Positions 11,216 through 22,835 of a stretch of DNA of 64,000 bases are shown piece by piece. The notes under the pieces were generated by a model. The model ran no database searches. It was given only the letters and a program-made list of their open reading frames with translations, and had not been told where the DNA came from. The position numbers and the translations under genes are program-made. The DNA is from Eleusine coracana subsp. coracana (taxonomy: Eukaryota; Streptophyta; Magnoliopsida; Poales; Poaceae), in assembly GCA_032690845.1 (NCBI GenBank), contig CM064430.1:3458949-3522948 (forward strand). Reading direction: 5' to 3'. How positions within the stretch are numbered: the stretch's first letter is position 1; the number at the start of each line of letters is the position of its first letter.

Positions 11216-13743
11216 CCCGCCATGGTTGAAGGATTTACTTACAAAATCCAATGTCACGGATATGGATCGTTGGGAGCATTATGAGATCATTCGAAATGAT
11301 TGTAGTGCTTCAGACAAGGTTAGTAAGAAAGTTCAGCCCCATTATACATTACCTTATTTTCTGATGGCTGATTCTTATGTTGCCCTTTGATTGTTTGCAA
11401 CATGTAGCAACACCTTTAGCTAGTTTATGAGATTTTGAATTACATGGTAGATAAATCAGCATCACATATACCAATTGATATAATTAACTTTCCTTCCCAT
11501 GATAGTAAACTTGATATACTTTTTCTGTTAGGATAGCTTTGAAATATTGATGAGAAGAATTAGTAGTACACGTGTAACAAAAAATTTGTTCAATAGTAGT
11601 TCATTCACCTCAGAACTATTGCATAATTGTAAGTGAATTTCCCGCCTTTCTCCATCTGTCTAGACTCTTGACTGAGTTAGATTGTAATAACATAAATATG
11701 GTCCCACTAGAGGCCTTCATATTCAAATCCTGCTGAGCTCAACTTATTAAAATACTAATCGCAACCATCTCCTATCACATGTCTGTAGCCTGTGAGAGAT
11801 TAACATTACATGTACAGGCCAGGCAATGTTGAAGTACAAGTGAATTTCCTGTTGTTTTCTTCATTTGCTTAGGCTCTTTGGGTGAATTGGTAGATTGTGG
11901 TCCGCGCATAGCTCAATGCTAGACATGAATTTCTGCTAGCAATTGGTGTGTTTGATAGAGATGACCAAAAAAGGATTACTCTATGATCTAGAGCTAAAAT
12001 AGGAGCAATATTGATATAACTATATCTTAATTAATTGCTATTCTTGAGACATATTGTGTTACGATATATGCTAGCTTTCTATTCCATGGATGTTTGTCCC
12101 GTCCACATTAACACCTAGTATACTTCATTTAATTCAATAGAGTTCTAAGCTGATCTTTCTGTAGGGTTTTATACTCATTGAGGTGTAGGGTTATATACTC
12201 ATTGAGGAATTATTTATACACCTATGCCCAACATGTTCATTTTTCAACTACAAAGGAATTGCAGTAAACCATTATCTTTACCTCATTACTCGTATATTCT
12301 GTTAATGTATCTACCTACATGGAATTAATTTTTTCATTATTTTGTACAAGTTGAGAGTTCAGTGTTTACACAGGTACGGTCGTGGTCGACGTGCCTTGAT
12401 TTTCTTGCTAGTTTTTTTACTAGTGTGTATATCTTGGTATACATGGTCATGTTGTTTTGAACAACTTTACATTCCCAAAATATTTTGTATGTTTATATTT
12501 AAATAAAATTTTACTCTCCTTTTCCTTTTTCTTTCAGTACTTCAAACACAAGGATTACAGTCACATCTTCCGCTCCAAAGCTGATGTTGTGCGCTTCCTA
12601 GCCACAGGAGAAGTAAAAAAGAATAACATCTGGCAGAAGGTGCCCAAATATTTCACAATAAATAAATATTTCTCTTATGCAGAAATGCACATATTGGTAC
12701 ACATTAAATTACTTCTTACATTCATCTATAACATTGATTTGATTCTTTATCTTTTCTTAATCTTCTGCAGATATCACCTGATCATAGTGGACAGGACCCT
12801 GGTAATCAAATTCTTTTTTTTAATAGATCTTCTCAGCTGGTATCCGATCCATCATACAATTGTATTATTTTTCCATATGCAGTTAGAAAACGTAAAGATC
12901 GATTGTTTGAGTATAGCTTTGCAACTTATGTTCGTGTCCTAGTTGGCAACTAAAGTGACAGACTCAAATGCAAAAAACAATCTTTAACTTTTGAACGCAA
13001 TGTTTTGGTTGAGAAGTATAAAGACAACGGGGCAAAGCTTAGTTATAACAGTTTACAGTGTAATGTTTTATTATTTAACTTATTTCTAGTTGCAAACATG
13101 GCGGTATCTGAAACTTCCAACTTCGCATGCAGGGGCCAGTCGTCCAAGGAAAAGAAAGGCAGAACCACATACACCAACTAATAACCCTCAAGGTTTTGTC
13201 TAATTCCTCAAAGGCTGTAGTAATCTTAGTTATAAACCACATTCAATTTTGTTGTTGTTAAGTGCGACTCCTTTTACCATGCATGCTATGAGAAGGTGAA
13301 CATGTGCAGTTTCAAAAGTAACACAGTCTAAACGAAATACATTCCCTGGATGGCAGGAGGATCATAAACAGAATCACTGTGCAGTTTCAATTGATGATTT
13401 AGAGAAAATTTATTTGTACATCAAAGGTTTTAGGCAGGATTTTGCTCTAGTATTTGTTGGAAAAATAATTTAAAGTTATAAGCCTAACTTATCCCCATTT
13501 GGAAGATAGAAATTTTGTTAGGAATAATTTGATTTAAATTAGATCGTTTCTCTTGAATATATAGAAGAGATTCAGCCTATCGTTTCTAACATGCTTTCTA
13601 TTTAACTTTTTTAATTTATATAATGCCCCAGAATAGTATAGTGTTCATTAAATGATCTACTTATATCATATGCAGGTTTTGGATGGCCTAGAGGAGGAAT
13701 GGGCCCAATTTCAAGGGAACCTCGTGAACAGGGTTGGCTCTAA
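9373..13743 (+). CDS. Two-module MBD-like protein gene with an internal stop
   Basis: Exons read by splice motifs and phase are 9373-9657, 9871-10038, 11061-11318, 12538-12639, 12771-12801, 13133-13192 and 13676-13743 (TAA). All junction phases agree. The 12538 exon encodes YFKHKDYSHIFRSKADVVRF, then LATGEV, which is the second half of a methyl-CpG-binding domain. The preceding exon supplies LPPWLKDLLTKSNVTDMDRW, as expected for the first half. Exons 9373 and 9871 form a diverged copy of the same module (EFKFLRSKPGVSRILAGGV). The C-terminus has a nuclear-type basic run, RPRKRKAEP. An in-frame TGA at 11196-11198 lies in exon 11061-11318; the aligned position in the first copy is open. That exon is 258 nt with phase 0 on both sides, so skipping it would keep the frame but would lose half of the better domain. 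The start exon was not found. The protein is likely nuclear; methyl-DNA binding is inferred from the family only. Confidence 0.65.
10129..10165. repeat. (AT)n microsatellite in an intron of the MBD-like gene
   Basis: About 18 uninterrupted AT dinucleotides lie just downstream of the exon ending at 10038. No other feature is seen in the rest of this intron up to 10790. Confidence 0.95.
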
Positions 13744-14602
13744 TTCCATCTGGAAGATCAAATTATAAAAAAAATAAAGAACAACCAATAGAGACTATGA
13801 ACTCAGTGTACCAGTGTTGTTGGTTTCTGAACTAGTTTATTGCCTTTTAGTATGCATTACTCGTACTGTTAATATTCAGAAGCTATAACAAACTTTTCTT
13901 GGACACTTATTTTCTCCAGGCTTTGTTCTATGATGAACAAGTTTAATACAATTAAAGCTTTGATAATAATTGTTTGGTGAGTTTAGACTTCACTCTGGAT
14001 GCTTTTGCTTAGTTCTTGTGATGTCTATCTTGCGAAGTGTAGTATCTTTCTTTCACAAGAAAAATTATAGAAAAACTCTATTTATGATTTACATATGATC
14101 TACAACCAAGAGCGTGTATGAGGTAAAGCTCCAAGGCACAAGATTACAATGTGGCGGGAGGGAGCATGCAGGCAGGTTACGCCACCGCAACCTGGTTTGG
14201 CTGTGAACTGTGAAGCTTAATTCTCACGTTTCCATCAGGTCCGGCTCGATCTAGAGGGAATCTTGCATTGGTTAAGCCTAGCTCACTGGCGGACTCAAGA
14301 TTCGTTAGCTAGGCAGTCAAACATGCAAGACAAGATGAAAATATACTAATGAATAAGTACACTACAAATTGTCCATAACTCACGTAGGTAAATATATGAT
14401 GTTGGTCTTCAGTTTCTATGTTTCTACACTCTATCTCTACTTCTTAATAATTTAGGTGAGTTCATTATTGGTGTTGGTTTAGTTTGATATTGGCCTTTTA
14501 AAGTTTTTGAAGTAGGTTTATTAATCAAGTCGGATAACAAAAAAATATACTAATCATAGTCAGACTAACAGAAACAAAACCAGATATAGGTTGTTCTCTA
14601 TT
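13744..14602. other. 3' region of the MBD-like gene and intergenic sequence
   Basis: AT-rich sequence without ORFs of note. A segment at 14365-14433 (TTGTCCATAACTCACGTAGG and TTTCTATGTTTCTACAC) reappears at 21345-21377 plus 22246-22280, where a CACTA-like insertion separates its two halves. CACTACAAATTGTCC at 14356 looks like a CACTA-type terminus, but no partner end was proven. Confidence 0.5.
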
Positions 14603-14807
14603 TCTCATGATTCTGATCGGTACCATGGCCAATCAACAAGCAAGATTTTCCTCAGTTCACCTAGGTAGGAACCAGAACCAACCGGAACTCAGCATAAAAT
14701 CTGCAGGGACACACCAGACGCCGCGATTTAGACCGGATCCAGAGTCACTAGCCGCAGCCCCGATGGTGAGGCGCTCATCCACGAACACATCGGCAAGCAT
14801 GGGGTAC

Positions 14808-14993
14808 TGTTGAACAAAAGATAGCCCGTATCTATCCTGGTAACGATTCTAGAGATAGGATAGGCGTTATCCCTTGTAAACAGATGAGATCACGTATAGG
14901 TTGTTTATATTCTGTTGTAACCCTATACTGTGATGTACTATATATACCAAGGCAATACAATCTTTCTGGTTGCGTCAAATACATCTTCTAACT
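14808..14993 (+). repeat. 5' LTR of the copia element
   Basis: Begins TGTTGAACAAAAGATAGCC and ends ACATCTTCTAACT, directly before the primer-binding site. Its end is set by the 3' LTR/target-duplication junction and is not the usual CA. A TATA-like TACTATATATACC lies near 14936-14948. Length 186 bp. Confidence 0.9.
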
Positions 14994-15036
14994 TGGTATT
15001 AGAGCCAAGATCCATTTTTTCCCACCCACCCTCGCC

Positions 15037-18000
15037 ATGTCCACCACCGCCGGCGCCCTTGTTTCCTCCTGCCCCAGCCTTCCTGTTCCATCCCTCGGTC
15101 AGGCCATCACCGTGCGTCTGTCTCGGGATAATTTCTTTCTTTGGAAGGCTCAGGTCACCCCGGTGCTGCATGCCCAGGAGCTCTTCGGTCATGTTGATGA
15201 CACCATTGCGGCGCCACCTAAGCTCATCTCCGAAGGCACTGGTAGTAGTGCATGTCAGGTCCCGAATCCTGAGTACTTGCATTGGTTTACACAGGACCAG
15301 ATCGTCCTCAGCGCCCTTGTCTCTTCCATGAATGAAGACATGCTTAGTCCCGGGACTTGGGTCGGGCCAGAATCGTGCGGCCCGAAGCACGCCCCTTTGG
15401 CACGGCCCAAAGCACGGCCCGGCCTAGAGACATTTCATACCGTGCCAGCACGGCACGGGCTATCGGGGCGTGTCGTGCCTTAGTTTTGGGCCCGATGGGT
15501 GGCACGATCACTTGGGCCATGCTTGGGCCGGCATGGCACGGAGGCGGCCCATTGGCACGAAGCAGCCCATTTGCACGAAGTGGCCCGATCTCACCATATA
15601 ATGAAGCCCATCTCAGCATGCGGCCCAGCTCAGGACATGGCCCATCTCAGCATGTGGCCCAACTCACTTATTACTTTATTTCTTATTTTGATTCAAATCT
15701 CTTAATTCAATTATTGTTTAGATTCCACATATATAGTTCAAATGTGTTTTTTTGTATTTTTAAAATCTTTACAAATTATGCGTTGTCATAACAAAGGATT
15801 TTCATTATAATGTGTACTTTCATTTTGAAATGACAACTCCATTCATTAATATCCCATATTTATCCTTTTCTTCATTTTTTTATAAATATCCAAAACTTTA
15901 AAATTTTCTTTTCAAATTTTGTATATGTGTATAAATTATATACATTTACACATAGAAATTTTGGTTATATTTTTTTGAAGTATCTTAACTTATGTAAGTT
16001 CAATTTCTCCCACATTTCTTTCAAAAGCTCATAACCTATATGACTCTATGTATAATTTGAACACACGTTGATGCAAACAAATTTTAAAAAAATCTACACA
16101 AAATTCTACAGGTTCATATTACCTTGGGATAATCCCACAACAAACTTCAATTCAAAATTCAAAATATTTTTAGACATACAAAAAAGAGAAGAAGTGTCTT
16201 GTTGGATTTCTGGGCCGTGCCCGTGCTTGGCCCGGCATGGAAGCGGCCCGCCATGCCTCGTGCCATGCTCGGGCCTGATTTTCAGCCTGTCGTGCCGGCC
16301 GGCATGGCCCAACAGGGCACGATGTGCCACTTGCGGCCCGGCATTAGGCGGCCCGAGGCATAGTGGGCCCATGTCGTGCTGGCCCGGCATGGCCCGAGTC
16401 CCGGTACTGGACATGCTAGGACAAATGATGCAGTATTCCACTACATGCGCCATCTGGAAGGCGCTCCATGCCATGTTCTCTTCCCAGAACCGTGCCCAGA
16501 TCATGCATCTTCGCTACCAGCTCTCCAAACACCCGCAAGAAGGACATGACGGCGGCGTACTTCCAGAAGATGAAGGGTCTTGCTGACACCATGGCGTCCA
16601 TCGGCAAACCTCTCTCTGATGAGGAGGTCCTCGGCTACATGCTCGCTAGCCTTGGCTCCGAGTATGAGTCGCTCGTCGCCTCGGTCACTGCCCGTGATGA
16701 TCCAATCAGCCTCCTCAACTTCTACGAGCAACTCATCTCTGCTGAGCTCCACTACGATCGCAACACGTCAGAGGGTGAGATCCAACCCTCCGCAAATGCA
16801 GCTGCTCATTCTTCAGATGGTGACCATGGTCGCGGACGCGACCGTGGCCGTGCTGGCTCTGGACGTGGCCGCGGCGCTGGCCATGGCCGTGGAAACTTCT
16901 TCAAGCCTAGAGGTGGTGGCAACAAGCCCACTTGTCAGGTGTGTGACAAGTCCGGCCATGATGCACTTTGCTGCCGCAAATGCTTCAACCAGGCCTACCA
17001 GCCACCGGAGGACGCCCACGATCGTGCTGCCAACACCGCCAACGTCTCCTACACCATCGACCCCAACTGGTACACGGACAGTGGTGCTACTGATCACCTC
17101 ATGAGTGATCTGAATCGTCTGAATGTGCATGATCGCTACACCGGGAAGGACACCGTGCAGGTCGCCAATGGCTCAGGTTTGCCTATTTCGCACATTGGTC
17201 ATTCTGTGTTACCCGGCTCTTCCTGGCCTCTTTATCTTTGTAACGTTCTGCATGTTCCCAATATTAGCAAAAATCTTCTATCCATTAACAAGCTTGCCAC
17301 TGACAACGATGCTTTTCTTGAGTTTCACCCGGATTTTTTTCTATGTGAAGGATTCAGGCCACGGGGACACCCCTCCTTCAGGGTAGAAGTCATCATGGGC
17401 TCTACTCGGGCCCATGCTCCTCGCTTCATTTGTTGCAGTCGCATCGCCACGGTCTTGCTAGTGTCACAGCTTCCTCCGATCTATGGCATATGCGGCTCGG
17501 GCATCCTTCGTCAAGTGTCGTTGAGTCTATTGCTAGGTCAAATAAAATAGCATGTGCACCCGGATCCAAGTCCTTGGTGTGTGATTTTTGTCAACGCGCC
17601 AAGGTTCATCAGTTGCCTTTCAATAATTCATCTCATGTTACCACTGCACCGCTTGAACTCGTACATTCCGATGTCTGGGTCCTGACATGACTTCTGTCGG
17701 TGGTTTTAAATATTATGTTAGCTTCCTTGATGATTTAAGTCATTTTACTTGGATCTATTTACTTAAGTGTAAATCTGATGTTGAGCATGCCTTTTATTTA
17801 TTTCAAAAACATGTGGAGTGTCGTCTTAACACTAAAATCCGTGTATTCCAATCTGATTGGGGTGGTGAATATCGTTGTCTCTTTTGCTATTTCACCAACA
17901 CTGGCATTCAACATCGTGTCACATGCCCTCACACTTCTCAGCAAAATGGCTGGCATTGCCGAATGCAAGCACCAGCACATTGTCAAAACAGGCATTGCCT

Positions 18001-20473
18001 TGCTTGCTCATTCCTCTCTTCCAGTTCGTTTCTAGGACGAGGCATTCATCACTGCTTGCTATCTCATAAACTGCATGCCCATGCGTACTCCAGATCACTC
18101 GACACCGATTGAAACTTTGCTCCAGGAATCCCTAACTACTCCTTTCTCCGCGTGTTTGGCTGCGCGTGTTGGCCTAACCTCCGTCCATACAACAGCCGCA
18201 AGCTTTCCTTTCGTGACAGTGTGTTTTTCGTCCCAACTTCCTTTCGCTCTATGCACAAGGGCTACAAATGCTTGGATCGCTCCACCGGCTGCATCTACAT
18301 TTCTCATGACGTCGTCTTCAATGAGACTATCTTCCCTTCTCCAAAAATTACCCACCATCTACTCCCTCCCCTTCCGCCTCCACTTTCCCTTCCACCGGTA
18401 GCACATTCTGATCACATGCGAAATTATAACCTGGAACTGTTGCTTCCTAATCCCACTGCGAGCGATTCTGTGCATGTTTCAGGTGATTCCTCCTCCTCTT
18501 TGGATGGCCCAGCAGTGTCTTCCAGTGATGTTGCATCGTCTCCGTTGACTGTTGCAGACGCCGAAGCTGCTCCTATGTGGCCCCCTGTTTCAACTGCTGT
18601 TGCCGGATCACCTTCAGTACCGGCTGCCCATGGCTCCTTGCAGCCGGTTGTCGGACGATCATCAGGTCCCTCTCTGCTCAACTTCAACTTCTCTGCTGCT
18701 GCTGATAACGCCGTGTCCCCGACACCGGCGCCTCGTGCTGTCTCTTCGACAGCTGCACCTGTTCACATTGTGCCCGTGCAGCCTCGCGTTCCTGCTCCCT
18801 CGACATCAGTGCCCCCTGATGTTGCCACATCTGCAGCGCCCTCGCACACTATGATGACGCGGCTCCGGGACAACATTGTCAGACCCAAGGTTCCTACTGA
18901 CGGTACCATTCGCTACAGTCCCAACTCCCGTGGTTTCTTTGCTGCACCGTCTTCCTATCGCGATGCTCTGTGTGATGAGAAGTGGCGTGCTGCCATGGAT
19001 GCTGAGTTTTCGGCGCTGCAACACAATCAGACTTGGACTTTAGTTCCCAAGCCGCCCGGTTAGAACATCATCAGCTGCAAATGGGTTTTTCGAGTCAAAC
19101 AAAATCTGGACAGCTCTCTCGACAAGTACAAATCTCGCTTGGTTGCTCGGGGTTTCACACAGCAATACGGTATTGACTACCTAGAGACTTTTAGTCTGGT
19201 TGTTAAGCCGGCTACAGTTTGTCTGGTGTTTTCAGTTGCCATCTCAAAAGGCTGGGATCTCCGTGAAATTGATATCAGTAATGTGTTTCTTCATGGTTTT
19301 CTCACTGATGATGCATACATGCAGCAGCCACCAGGGTTTCAAGATCCATCTCGGCCTGGATATGTCTGCAAATTACAGCGGGCTATATATGGGCTAAAGC
19401 AGTCTCCACGAGCATGGTATTCTCGTTTGAGTGATCGTCTTCACCAGCTGGGTTTTGTTTCTTCAGTAGCAGACACTTCACTCTTCATTTTCCACTCAGC
19501 AACTGTCACCATTTATATGTTGGTCTATGTGAATGACATTGTTATTGTTAGCTCCTCTCCCAGTGCTACTCGTCGACTACTTCAACAGCTGTCAGCATCC
19601 TTTCCTGTTAAAGATCTTGGTCCTTTGCACTATTTTCTCGGTATTGAGGTTACTTGCAATTCCGGGGGAATGACACTGATTCAACACAAATATGCAGTGG
19701 ATATTTTGAAGCGTGTTTGTATGGAGAATTGCAAAGCCGTCTCAACACCGTTGTGTGCACAAGAGAAGCTTTCCAGGGACGCTAGACTAAATGAACAAGA
19801 TGCTTTCACCTATCGTACCACAGTTGGGGCTCTTCAATATTTGACCTTAACTCGGCCTGATCTGTCCTTTGTTGTGAACAAAGTATGTCAGTTTATATCA
19901 CAACCTACTGATGTTCACTGGAAAGCTGTCAAACGGATTCTTTGGTTTGTTAAAGGAACAATATCCACTGGTCTTTGGTTCAAGCGTTCTACTTCAACCC
20001 TGCTCAGTATATTCACAGATGCGGATTGGACAGGGTGTGTTGATGATCAGCCTTCAACAGGAGGGTTTGCAATCTTCTTTGGGCCTAATCTTATTTCCTG
20101 GAGTGCACGCAAGCAACCCACTGTCTCCTAGTCATCAACTGAAGCTGAGTACAAGGCATTGGTGAATGGCACTGCAGAAGCTTCATGGATTCAGTCCTTA
20201 CTCAAGGAATTGTGTATTTCTCAGCCTAGAGCACCAGTTTTATGGTGCGATAATTTGGGTGCTACATACTTAAGTGCTAATCCGACATTTCACGCAAGAG
20301 CGAAGCATATAGAGGTGGATTACCACTTTGTTCGAGAAAAGGTGGCCTTGGGAGCTCTAGAAGTGCGGTTTATCTCGTCTGGTGATCAGATTGCTGATAT
20401 CTTCACCAAGCCGGCTACGAAGCTCATGTTGGCGCGATTATGGTCCAATCTCAACCTTGTGGCAGCAGGTTGA
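15037..20473 (+). pseudogene. Copia gag-pol polyprotein, multiply broken
   Basis: Gag starts at ATG 15037 (MSTTAGALV) and is split by the hAT insertion. It resumes at 16418 and shifts frame near 16527. A zinc knuckle CQVCDKSGHDALCC (C-x2-C-x4-H-x4-C) is near 16939, and the protease motif DSGATDH is near 17079. Integrase shows WHMRLGHP, CDFCQRAKVH, HSDVW and FQSDWGGEY, with a one-base deletion near 17680 and more damage near 17950. Reverse transcriptase begins KWVFRVKQN after a TAG near 19063. Its catalytic box reads YVND where an active enzyme has YVDD. RNase H (STEAEYKAL ... DIFTKPA) follows another TAG near 20131, and the frame ends TGA at 20471-20473. The copy cannot be autonomous. Confidence 0.93.
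15345..16409. mobile_element. Non-autonomous hAT element inserted in copia gag
   Basis: The 1065-bp insert is flanked by a perfect 8-bp duplication GACATGCT (15337-15344 and 16410-16417), the hallmark of hAT. Its termini form an imperfect inverted repeat: TAGTCCCGGGACTTGGG at the left and, in reverse complement, CAGTACCGGGACTCGGG at the right. Removing it restores an open gag frame (NEDML joined to GQMMQYS). Both subterminal regions are filled with GCCCGGCATGG / GGCACGGCCC repeats, while the centre is AT-rich and lacks a transposase ORF. Confidence 0.93.
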
Positions 20474-20486
20474 CATTGCGGGGGAA

Positions 20487-20705
20487 TGTTGAACGAAAGA
20501 TAGCCTGTATCGATCCTGGTAACGATTCTAGAGATAGGATAGGCGTTATCCCTTGTAAACAGATGAGATCACGTATAGGTTATTTATATTCTGTTGTAAC
20601 CCTACACCCTGATGTACTATATATACCAAGGCAACTACACCGTGATGTACTATATATACCAAGACAATACAATCTTTCTGGTTGAGCCAAATACATCTTC
20701 TAACT
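20487..20705 (+). repeat. 3' LTR of the copia element with an extra 33-bp repeat
   Basis: Begins TGTTGAACGAAAGATAGCC and ends ATCTTCTAACT. It is 219 bp, 33 bp longer than the 5' LTR. The difference is a tandem duplication of a block containing GTGATGTACTATATATACCA, so this LTR has two TATA-like motifs (about 20615 and 20648). Confidence 0.92.
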
Positions 20706-20874
20706 GGTACCACTCGGTAACAAGGCAGAGCACCTCGTTACCGCGTGCCCCTGACACGGCGAGCCTGGCATGGCACCGTGACATGCGCTCGAGGCGGCTC
20801 CAGAAGGTCAACCTCGCTGAATCTGCAGCCGAGTTGAGGTCACCACCAGGGAGGTAGCTCGGCGCTAGGGACAA

Positions 20875-21344
20875 CGACGCAGAAGAAGCTCATGCGAGGG
20901 TCAGCTGAATACCAGGACGTTATTGCTGTAGGGACAGGGCACTCGAATGTCGTGGTTGCAGGCTCCCGGTCATCGTTGTGACCTCGAACAAAGATGTCCC
21001 GTTACCGTAGAGTAGTATGAAACGGGTGTACCATCCACTCACGTAGTCACACTTGGCAAGTAAAAAGACGACACATGCAGGTTTCTAAAGACTGAATGAA
21101 GGGATAAAAAAAACAAAAAAAGAGTCCAAGAGATTGAAGATCTTATATGAAAAAACTAGAGATGTTGTAATTTCTCATATGTTGAACGTTAAATATTTTA
21201 TACTTTACTATGTTTTTTGCCGAGTGCAACACATAAAGCACTAGACAAACTTGTTGTTTGCCATTTTTTTCGTTTTGGCACTTGACAAAAATAAATTGAA
21301 ATTATATTTTCAAATTTTAAATTAATTCAAATTAAAAAATACAA
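20875..21344. other. Intergenic sequence
   Basis: GC-moderate sequence continues from the split reading frame to about 21060, then AT-rich sequence to 21344. No gene or repeat with definable ends is seen. Confidence 0.4.
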
Positions 21345-21377
21345 CAAAGTTTGTCCATAACTCATGTAAGTAAGTAT

Positions 21378-22244
21378 CTGGGCCGCCGCTACAATATATC
21401 AGTTTGCCCATTTAACTCAACGAAACTCACTAAATCATCAGCCTCTATAAAAAACAGAAACCCTAATGGCTTCTCCCTCACCTCTGCTCCCGCCTCCCCT
21501 CCCCTCCCCCTCCCATCTCCTCGCGGAGCTCCCTCCTCTCCACCTCCTTGCGGCGCCACCCCTCCACCTCCTTGTGGTGCCTCCCCTCCCCTCCTCTAGG
21601 CGAGCGTGGCTTGATGATACGTGGTGGGTGGCGCGGGGACCTCAGCGATCAAGGCTCGATGGCGCGCGACAAGCGGTGTTAGGTTGGGGCCTTGTGCAAG
21701 ATCCTGGCAGCAGGGTTTGAGGGCGGCGACAATCGAGCGGATCCAAAAGCGATCGAATCTAGCCCCAAGGCGGCCTCGCAGGTGGCCTTACGGGCCAAGC
21801 GGATCCATCAACGAGGCGGTCGGATCTAGCCTTAGGGTAGCCTCGTGGGTGCGTGGGCCGGGCGGTGCCGGGTGGCCTCGTCGGCGGCAGCGTGCTCCTC
21901 CCTCCCTCCCCCTTTCGGCAACAGATCTGGCGGGGTTGAGTGACACAGGGTGGCCTGGTGCGCGAGGAGGCGATAGATCCGGTGGGAGGGCGGCGGCGCT
22001 GGACCTCCATGGTGGGTCTGGCATGGGCTACAAGCGGGCTGGCGGCCTTTTTTTTTCTTTTTGGATTCAATAGTAGCAGCAGGTGAAGATGTCACCCACT
22101 GCTACTAAAGTTTTTATAGCAGCGGATTGTTCGGACTACAGGTCATCCGCCGCCACTGATGTTGTATTTTTAGCTACATCAATGTAGTGGCGGCTGCCGC
22201 TACAATATATTTTGCACCGACGCTAGAGACCTGTTTTTGTAGTA
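21378..22244. mobile_element. CACTA-like non-autonomous element, possibly with captured gene sequence
   Basis: The right end (GACCTGTTTTTGTAGTAGTG) read in reverse begins CACTACTACAAAAACAGG, a typical CACTA terminus. Subterminal copies of GCCGCTACAATATAT occur at both ends, and further CCGCTAC/GTAGTGG motifs lie near the right end. The insert separates two halves of a sequence that is contiguous at 14365-14433. A canonical CACTA left end is not visible. The interior holds a GC-rich stretch starting ACCCTAATGGCTTC (21461 onward) with proline-rich open frames on both strands. It looks like a captured first-exon region and not a functional gene. Confidence 0.5.
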
Positions 22245-22835
22245 GTGGTTGGTCTTCTGTTTCTATGTTTCTACACACTAAAAGATATATTTTGGCTATA
22301 ATTACTTGCACATATCTGTACATATGTCGAATGCAAATACTTTGTTGCTTTGTCAATTTTTTGGGCATTCACTTTTGAATTTCTTTGAGTCAAGGGAGGT
22401 CCGCCCTGCCCTAGCTTGGACAGGTGGCAGGTGGGCAGGCAATCAATCATGTAGACGATGCAACAGTTAACAATCAAGCTTGTTGCTACAACCGCTGTAT
22501 CAAAAGACCAAAGATCCGTCATCAATACACTAACAGCAGGAGGATTATATTGCAACTACTTTAACCAAGCATGGTCTTTCTGTTCGCAGACCTTCTCTAC
22601 TCGTTTCCATTAGAGTCGGAAGATTTTGGTCCACTAGTGTGTCCCTGTTTGTATTGTCTAGTGTGTCTGCTTTGATTTGATGCAGGAAGAGGGCGGATCG
22701 GATCAGAAGCAAAGACTGGGGTCTAGGCAACCGAGCGATCTTGTGAAGCAGAACATGGCCGAGACCGATACAGCTTTGGAACCGTTTCCGCTCCTGTGTT
22801 AGATCTTTTCCTTTGATGAGGGAGACACGGATCAG

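Larger units (their letters stand above)
14808..20705 (+). mobile_element. Ty1/copia LTR retrotransposon, degraded
   Basis: The element is bounded by a perfect 5-bp target duplication GGTAC (14803-14807 and 20706-20710). The 5' LTR is 14808-14993 and is followed by a tRNA-Met-type primer site, TGGTATTAGAGCC. The 3' LTR is 20487-20705, preceded by a polypurine tract GCGGGGGAA. Gag, protease, integrase, reverse transcriptase and RNase H are recognisable in copia order but carry frameshifts and stops. A 1065-bp hAT element interrupts gag. By eye the shared parts of the two LTRs differ at roughly 8-10 positions, so insertion was not recent. Confidence 0.96.
14658..20874 (-). pseudogene. Unrecognised minus-strand reading frame split by the copia insertion
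   Basis: If the copia element and one copy of its GGTAC duplication are removed, a single minus-strand frame stays open across the junction. It runs from about 20874 to 20706 (ending VLCLVTEWY) into 14802-14658 (PMLADVFVDERLTIGAAASD and onward), about 110 codons, with a TGA near 14658. The sequence is GC-rich and codon-like, unlike the surrounding AT-rich DNA. I do not recognise the protein. It could be a gene fragment carried by an older transposon. The frame continuity is seen directly; that it was ever expressed is inference. Confidence 0.4.

Noticed and set aside
11725..11765. TTCATATTCAAATCCTGCTG resembling a tRNA T-arm
   Set aside because: No matching acceptor stem, D-arm or A box at the right distance.
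14607..14813. Plus-strand ORF just before the copia element
   Set aside because: It is antisense to the split minus-strand frame and runs into the LTR; probably a shadow.
21621..22073. Proline- and arginine-rich ORFs on both strands near the CACTA-like element
   Set aside because: They come from GC-rich low-complexity sequence open in several frames; no motif.
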